From Clostridia bacterium (lineage in GTDB: Bacteria > CBDUZB01 > JAGLHV01), in contig JAUVLC010000095.1 in the NCBI GenBank assembly GCA_030595925.1, positions 1 through 9,275 on the forward strand: a stretch of DNA of 9,275 bases, in the 5' to 3' direction. The position numbers and the translations under genes are program-made. A model generated the notes under the pieces. The model saw only the letters and a list, made by a program, of their open reading frames with translations, was not told the origin of the DNA and ran no database searches. Shown piece after piece: positions 8,029-9,275 of the stretch (within the stretch, counting starts at the first letter, position 1; every line of letters begins with the position of its first letter).

Positions 8029-9275
8029 CTATTTAGTTTCTACCTTTTTCTTATATATGCTTTCAAGAATATCCTTAACTGCTGAATACTGAGGATTTAA
8101 TTTTAAAGCATACTTATACGCTTTTATCGCTTTATCTTCCATCCCCTGTATTTGATATAAATCTCCAATATTTTTATAAATACCGGCTGAGCGGGGTTTT
8201 AATTCCAATACCTTTTTATACTCCTGCATCGCCTTAGTATACAATCCTATTTTGGTATAGCAAACACCCATGTTAATATGTGCCCCAGCATGCCCGGGAT
8301 TTAATTTAAAAACTTCCTTTATTGCTTTTATCGCCTTATTACATTCACCTTTTAATATATACACGTTTGCTAAATTAAACCATGCTTCACTATAATATGG
8401 ATTTAATTTTAAAGCTTTTCTGATTTTTTCACAAGCCTGTTCATATTTACCCTGCCGGCAGCAAATTTGGCCGAATTTATTATAAAGGGAAAAGTTATCC
8501 GGGTATTGCTCAAAAATTTTAGAAAACATTATATCGTCATTTTGCCAATCGTTATTTCGCTTCACAGTTTTTAAGCCATAAAAAAGCAACAGCCCTACCA
8601 TTACTATACTAAATGACCTTTTTAACTGTAATCCCTTATCTATCCCTATCGCCAATAACATACAAAATCCTACCAACGGAATATACAAATATCTCTCAGC
8701 AAACAGATACGAAGAAGGTATTATTATTAATATGGGAAGAATATTTAAAAAAATCCAGAGAATATTCCAAAAAAATTTTTTAGAACACTTATAGATTAAA
8801 AAACTAATCCACCCGGCAAAAAGAACAATTACCACCGAAAAAAGTATACGGAACTCAAATAAAGAATTTATGGTTAATATAAAGTATGTAAAATATAAAT
8901 TTATTGGAAAAATAAGCAATTTAATAAAACTAGCTAAGGCATATATTATTTCCAATAATGCTTTATACAAAAAATTTTCTCTGTTTACAAAACAAAAACA
9001 TGCTCTTTGTATATCCTGAAAAAACAAAAATCTAACACTCAAATAAAAAACGGTTATGCTAATATAACCGGAATAAAACACTATCTTTTCTTTTATACTT
9101 TTTATCCTTCCGTTCTTTTCTGGAAGAAAACAATAATCATAAGCCAAAATAATCAAGGGCAAACTAATTGCTACTTCTTTTGAGAAAAGAGCTAACAAAT
9201 AAAATAAATTTGAAATACACCATAAAAATATTATATTTTTTCGGGACTTTTCCCTGCCTTGACTTTTTATGTATA
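8029..9275 (-). CDS. TMTC-like GT-C glycosyltransferase with TPRs (5' end cut by window edge)
   Basis: The visible 414 codons are the 3' part of a membrane glycosyltransferase paralogous to the N-terminal module of the next gene. Readable TMTC-type segments include LFSKEVAISLPLIILAYDYCF, LLIFPINLYF, AERYLYIPLVGFC and VKRNNDW. There are about seven hydrophobic helices, then four to five TPR units (for example AWFNLANVYILKGE, AGAHINMGVCYTKIG, AIKAYKYALKLNPQ) up to the TAG stop at 8031-8029. It lacks the kinase-like extension of its neighbour and carries about one more TPR than the corresponding region there. The frame stays open to base 9275, so the gene begins outside the window. A TTG at 9198 could be read as a start but falls inside a membrane helix whose upstream codons match the paralogue exactly. 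By family it should glycosylate an acceptor outside the cytoplasmic membrane using a lipid-linked sugar; the sugar and acceptor are unknown. Confidence 0.85.
   Translation of the reverse strand, partial: YIKSQGREKSRKNIIFLWCISNLFYLLALFSKEVAISLPLIILAYDYCFLPEKNGRIKSIKEKIVFYSGYISITVFYLSVRFLFFQDIQRACFCFVNRENFLYKALLEIIYALASFIKLLIFPINLYFTYFILTINSLFEFRILFSVVIVLFAGWISFLIYKCSKKFFWNILWIFLNILPILIIIPSSYLFAERYLYIPLVGFCMLLAIGIDKGLQLKRSFSIVMVGLLLFYGLKTVKRNNDWQNDDIMFSKIFEQYPDNFSLYNKFGQICCRQGKYEQACEKIRKALKLNPYYSEAWFNLANVYILKGECNKAIKAIKEVFKLNPGHAGAHINMGVCYTKIGLYTKAMQEYKKVLELKPRSAGIYKNIGDLYQIQGMEDKAIKAYKYALKLNPQYSAVKDILESIYKKKVETK
8101..8240 (-). repeat. TPR-coding block shared with the neighbouring paralogue, copy B
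   Basis: Partner of 6501-6640. It encodes the last two TPRs of the truncated TMTC-like protein, immediately before its stop. In the neighbouring fusion gene the equivalent position continues into the kinase-like region, so this block marks where the two paralogues part. Confidence 0.8.
9128..9275 (-). repeat. Near-identical paralogue block, copy B, running off the window
   Basis: Partner of 7411-7558, in the 5'-truncated TMTC-like gene. The match is still perfect at base 9275, so the repeat is longer than can be seen. Differences cluster in 9157-9196; none occurs in 9197-9275. Confidence 0.9.

Noticed and set aside
9196-9198. TTG as the start codon of the right-hand TMTC-like gene
   Set aside because: It falls within a membrane helix, and the frame continues upstream to the window edge with sequence identical to the paralogue.

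Overview
This is an A+T-rich stretch in which every supportable gene lies on the minus strand. In transcription order (right to left) there are four closely packed genes. (1) The 3' part of a TMTC-like membrane glycosyltransferase with C-terminal TPR repeats, 8029-9275, cut by the right edge. (2) A 1209-residue fusion, 4398-8027: the same TMTC-like membrane module and TPRs, then a protein-kinase-like domain, a helical segment and a second TPR array. (3) A second, more ArnT/PMT-like GT-C glycosyltransferase with C-terminal TPRs, 2035-4311. (4) A class-II glutamine amidotransferase of the asparagine synthetase (AsnB) family, 126-2030. The gaps are 1 nt, 86 nt and 4 nt, so a single operon is likely. 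Its promoter is not visible and probably lies beyond the right edge. The leftmost 125 nt hold no gene, only a short G/C-run palindrome that resembles a dispersed repeat.

Organism: bacterial, using standard stop codons (UGA and UAG both terminate here). Starts are mixed ATG and GTG, and one Shine-Dalgarno site is clear. Low G+C, several TPR-fused GT-C transferases in a row, an AsnB-type amidotransferase of the size found in exopolysaccharide clusters, and a CCCCCTTT/AAAGGGGG palindrome together suggest an uncultivated environmental lineage such as Omnitrophota or a similar phylum. That assignment is a low-confidence inference; no marker gene is present.

How the genes may work together: GT-C enzymes move sugars from polyprenyl-phosphate carriers onto acceptors on the outer face of the cytoplasmic membrane, and AsnB-like proteins in polysaccharide loci amidate carboxyl groups. 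The window therefore looks like part of a surface-glycan or protein-glycosylation locus. Its most unusual member is the fusion gene, which joins a TMTC-like (O-mannosyltransferase-like) module to a kinase-like domain with candidate catalytic residues in place. This suggests a coupled 'add sugar, then phosphorylate' enzyme, but that is a hypothesis.

The two TMTC-like genes are tandem paralogues. They share an almost identical DNA block (7411-7558 and 9128-9275; 141 of 148 bases match, the last 79 all identical) that runs off the right edge. A second block in the TPR region is about 84% identical. This points to recent duplication or gene conversion, or to a repeat-induced assembly end.
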